From the NCBI GenBank assembly GCA_003217965.1, contig QHNB01000150.1:1-7940 (forward strand): a stretch of DNA of 7,940 nt, in the 5' to 3' direction. The notes under the pieces were generated by a model. The model did not search any database. It was given only the letters and a program-made list of their open reading frames with translations, and was not told where the DNA came from. Positions 5,638-7,940 of this stretch are shown here, piece by piece. A program made the position numbers and the translations under genes. Position 1 is the first letter of the stretch. Every line of letters starts with the position of its first letter. Origin of the DNA: Verrucomicrobiota bacterium (lineage in GTDB: Bacteria > Verrucomicrobiota > Verrucomicrobiia > Chthoniobacterales > UBA10450).

Positions 5638-5675
5638 AAAAGCGAGACGCTTTTGCGAACGCGCGGGACGCGCGT
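5638..5675 (-). terminator. Tandem hairpins after ftsH, likely terminator
   Basis: Two perfect 7-bp hairpins with 3-base loops lie just past the ftsH TAA: ACGCGCG/CGCGCGT (5659-5675), 6 bases after the stop, then AAAAGCG/CGCTTTT (5638-5654). On the minus strand the second ends in TTTT, so the pair gives a GC-rich hairpin plus a short U-run. The U-run is short and part of the stem, so efficiency may be partial. Confidence 0.55.
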
Positions 5676-5681
5676 GCTACC

Positions 5682-7715
5682 TTACGCGGGGGCGCCGCCG
5701 AGAGCGCCTGGGAGCGGCGGAGTGACGTCGGGAGCAACGACTACTTGCTTGGGCGGTTTCTCCGGCTCCATCTTTTTCTCGCCGTCGCGTGGAGTGATTC
5801 CGGGCGGCGGATTCAGCATCCGACCGTGCTCGATGATCTCTCGGATCTGGGCGCCGTCGAGCGTCTCAAACTCGAGCAAGGCCTTGGCGATGGTATCGAG
5901 TGTGTCTCGGTTGGCCGTAAGCATTCTCTTAGCCGTTGTGTAAGCGTCATCGAGTAGTTTGCGCACTTCGTGATCGATTTCCTCAGCCGTGGCTTCGCTA
6001 TAGTCGCGGGCGCGGGAGATATCGCGCCCAAGGAAAACGTAATCTTCGTGGTCGCCGTACTCGACCATGCCAAGCTTCTCGCTCATGCCCCATTCGCAAA
6101 CCATCCGGCGCGCGGTCGCGGTCGCCATTTTGATGTCGCCGCGGGCGCCGTTGGTGACATCGCCAAACACCAGTTCCTCGGCCACGCGCCCACCCATGCT
6201 GACGGCTAGACTGGCAAGCAGTTCGTTTTTGCGATTAGTGTATTTGTCCTCCTCGGGCAACCACATCGTGCTGCCAAGGGAAGGTCCGCGAGGTATGATC
6301 GTGACCTTGTGGAGCGGCTCGGTGTGCTCGAGCAACTCAAGCAGGAGCGCGTGACCAGCTTCGTGATAAGCGGTGTTGGTCTTCTCTTTCTCGCTCAAGG
6401 CAAGGCTGCGGCGTTCTTTGCCCCAGCGCACCTTGTCGCGAGCTTCTTCTAGCTCGGCCAGGGTGACACCTTTTAGATTGCGACGAGCAGCGAGCAAAGC
6501 TGCTTCATTGATGACGTTGGCTAGTTCAGCACCGGAATAGCCGGGCGTGCCGCGAGCGACCACGGCAAGATCGACTCCTTCAGCAAGTTTCACTTTCTTG
6601 GAATGAACCCGCAGAATTTCCTCGCGCCCTTTGACATCGGGTAGGTTGACCGTGATCTGACGATCGAATCGCCCCGGGCGGAGTAGTGCCGGATCAAGGA
6701 CATCGGGCCGATTTGTAGCGGCGATAATGATGACGCCTTCCTGAGTATCGAATCCGTCCATCTCGACCAGCAGCGCATTCAGAGTTTGCTCACGCTCATC
6801 GTGACCGCCCCCGACGCCGTGGCCGCGATGACGACCGACCGCGTCGATTTCATCGATGAAAATGATGCAGGGCGCCGATTTCTTGCCTTGCTCGAACATA
6901 TCCCGGACCCGGCTGGCGCCGACACCGACGAACATCTCCACAAAATCGGAGCCGCTGATCGAGAAGAACGGGACGTCGGCTTCGCCGGCAATGGCGCGAG
7001 CGAGCAGCGTTTTACCCGTGCCCGGCGGTCCGACCAGCAGGACGCCTTTCGGGATTCGACCGCCCAGCTTCTGAAACTTTTTCGGATCACGCAGGAACTC
7101 GACCAGCTCCTGCACTTCGTCCTTGGCTTCCTCGACCCCGGCGACGTCGCGGAAGGTGATCTTGTTCTTGTCGCGCGCGAGCATACGCGCTTTGGATTTG
7201 CCGAAATTCAGCGCGCCTTTACCAGCCATCCGGATTTGCTGGCGGAACAGGAAATAGAGGACGAGCAGGAAAAGGGCAATCGGGAGAAATCCGAGAACGG
7301 TCTGGGCGACCAGGTTCGACTCAGTGCGAATAGCCGGCTGGATTCCAGCGGCAGCAAGTTTTTCCTGCAGGTTCGTATTATAGTTGAGGAAGATCGTGGT
7401 CCGGAACTTGGTCGCTTGCTCGACACCGGCGGTTTGCTTCCGGTAATACCCAATCAGCGCCTGGGTCGGTTGTCCTTCCTGGACGACGAGAGTGAGGGGA
7501 AGATTCTTGTCGTTGATGATCTGCTTATTATCGAGCAACTCGATGAAGCGGTTGTAGGGGACATCCTCGATATTGGCATAACCGCCATTGCGGACGAGGA
7601 GAGCCATGCCGATCAAGGCAAAGGCGATCGCGATCAGGACGATGCCGCGCCAATTAAAGTTCGGCTCGTTACTGCGCTTGTTGTCGCGCGAGGAGTTTCG
7701 ATCGGGTTGTGCCAT
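5682..7715 (-). CDS. ftsH: ATP-dependent zinc metalloprotease FtsH
   Basis: Membrane-anchored hexameric AAA+ protease that unfolds and degrades membrane and some cytosolic proteins. 677 aa, a normal length. Order of parts: TM1 about 23-41, periplasmic FtsH-ext domain about 45-133, TM2 about 136-157, AAA+ module with Walker A GPPGTGKT (229-236), pore loop MFVGVG (261-266), Walker B IIFIDEID (284-291), second region of homology with Asn335 and arginine fingers Arg346 and Arg349. The M41 peptidase follows, with zinc motif HEAGH (451-455) and third ligand Asp527 in GDIKMAT. All catalytic residues are present. The C-terminus from about 635 is a Pro-, Lys- and Ala-rich tail with no clear structure. 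ATG start, no evident SD. It appears monocistronic at its 3' end, where two hairpins follow the stop. Stronger supported than any other gene here. Confidence 0.98.
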   Translation of the reverse strand: MAQPDRNSSRDNKRSNEPNFNWRGIVLIAIAFALIGMALLVRNGGYANIEDVPYNRFIELLDNKQIINDKNLPLTLVVQEGQPTQALIGYYRKQTAGVEQATKFRTTIFLNYNTNLQEKLAAAGIQPAIRTESNLVAQTVLGFLPIALFLLVLYFLFRQQIRMAGKGALNFGKSKARMLARDKNKITFRDVAGVEEAKDEVQELVEFLRDPKKFQKLGGRIPKGVLLVGPPGTGKTLLARAIAGEADVPFFSISGSDFVEMFVGVGASRVRDMFEQGKKSAPCIIFIDEIDAVGRHRGHGVGGGHDEREQTLNALLVEMDGFDTQEGVIIIAATNRPDVLDPALLRPGRFDRQITVNLPDVKGREEILRVHSKKVKLAEGVDLAVVARGTPGYSGAELANVINEAALLAARRNLKGVTLAELEEARDKVRWGKERRSLALSEKEKTNTAYHEAGHALLLELLEHTEPLHKVTIIPRGPSLGSTMWLPEEDKYTNRKNELLASLAVSMGGRVAEELVFGDVTNGARGDIKMATATARRMVCEWGMSEKLGMVEYGDHEDYVFLGRDISRARDYSEATAEEIDHEVRKLLDDAYTTAKRMLTANRDTLDTIAKALLEFETLDGAQIREIIEHGRMLNPPPGITPRDGEKKMEPEKPPKQVVVAPDVTPPLPGALGGAPA

Positions 7716-7940
7716 TAGACTGTGGGCGCGATCAAGGCCGCGCTAGAAAAATTTACATGAGCGGATTGGCAATGCAATGAGCAGGAGTCAGGCCGCCTTG
7801 GTTTCGACAACAATTCGCCGCCAGCGTTCGATTGAGACCTGTCAATTCGAAGGGGCCCGGAGCCGGCGCCAAGCCGGTCGCGCGGATGTTCGCGATGTCG
7901 GTTTCAGCGACGCGAGACTTTGTTTAGTCGCACAGGCTGA
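7716..7940. other. Region upstream of ftsH, no gene supported
   Basis: No frame gives a recognisable product. On the minus strand one frame is open for about 65 codons and its TAA overlaps the ftsH ATG (TAATG), but it has no motif and no good start. A weak promoter-like pair, TTGCAT (7772-7777) and TAAATT (7750-7755) with 16-base spacing, could drive ftsH. A GC-rich patch at about 7852-7880 has short palindromes (GGGCCC, GGCGCC). Confidence 0.35.

Noticed and set aside
5555..5737. Minus-strand open frame containing VMVERSRDISH.
   Set aside because: It overlaps the end of ftsH in another frame, and this peptide is the translation of the candidate dispersed repeat.
6786..7718. Long plus-strand open frame of 310 codons opposite the ftsH N-terminal half.
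   Set aside because: It is antisense to ftsH, in which every catalytic motif is intact. The Asp/Glu-rich translation is the usual by-product of the opposite coding strand.
7816..7830. On the minus strand CGAACGCTGGCGGCG matches the conserved beginning of 16S rRNA.
   Set aside because: Neither the preceding AGAGTTTGAT-CTGGCTCAG segment nor the following ACATGCAAGTCGA segment is present, so it is a short chance match.
7716..7910. Minus-strand frame ending in TAATG at ftsH as an upstream overlapping gene.
   Set aside because: No start with an SD, no recognisable protein features, and the translation is unlike the expected upstream neighbour tilS.

Overview
The window looks like chromosomal DNA from an environmental bacterium with moderately high GC and a loosely packed genome. 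A soil-type Verrucomicrobiota or Acidobacteriota is my best guess. The basis is the FtsH and SDR sequence style, few canonical Shine-Dalgarno sites, three non-ATG starts out of seven visible starts, and hairpin-rich intergenic DNA with a repeat of a type I associate with these phyla. Confidence in the phylum is low.

Layout. One gene reads rightward: a 5'-truncated PLP aminotransferase of the HisC-like type (window edge to 874). It converges on seven leftward genes. Read in transcription order from the right, these are ftsH (7715-5682), a secreted alpha/beta hydrolase with a TTG start (5449-4628), an unusual FabL-like short-chain dehydrogenase/reductase (4290-3487), a 95-aa three-helix membrane protein (3381-3094), a DUF2277 protein (2991-2662), an aspartate/glutamate racemase-family protein (2611-1916) and an ornithine cyclodeaminase/mu-crystallin-family protein (1842-946). 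Gaps among the last four are 102, 50 and 73 bases, so they could be one transcript. The gaps around the hydrolase (232 and 337 bases) hold hairpins, a terminator candidate and repeat-like DNA, so ftsH, the hydrolase and the SDR are probably separate units.

Functional reading. FtsH is housekeeping membrane proteolysis. The racemase-like and cyclodeaminase-like genes suggest an amino-acid modification pair, but the racemase homologue has Ser and Gly where the two catalytic cysteines are expected. The SDR also lacks the catalytic Tyr at both positions used by the family. Two neighbouring enzymes with altered active sites, plus a stretch at 4292-4592 with at least six inverted repeats, are the parts most worth following up.

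I see no CRISPR array, tRNA, rRNA, transposase, phage gene or recognisable defence system. I do not claim a complete new system here.
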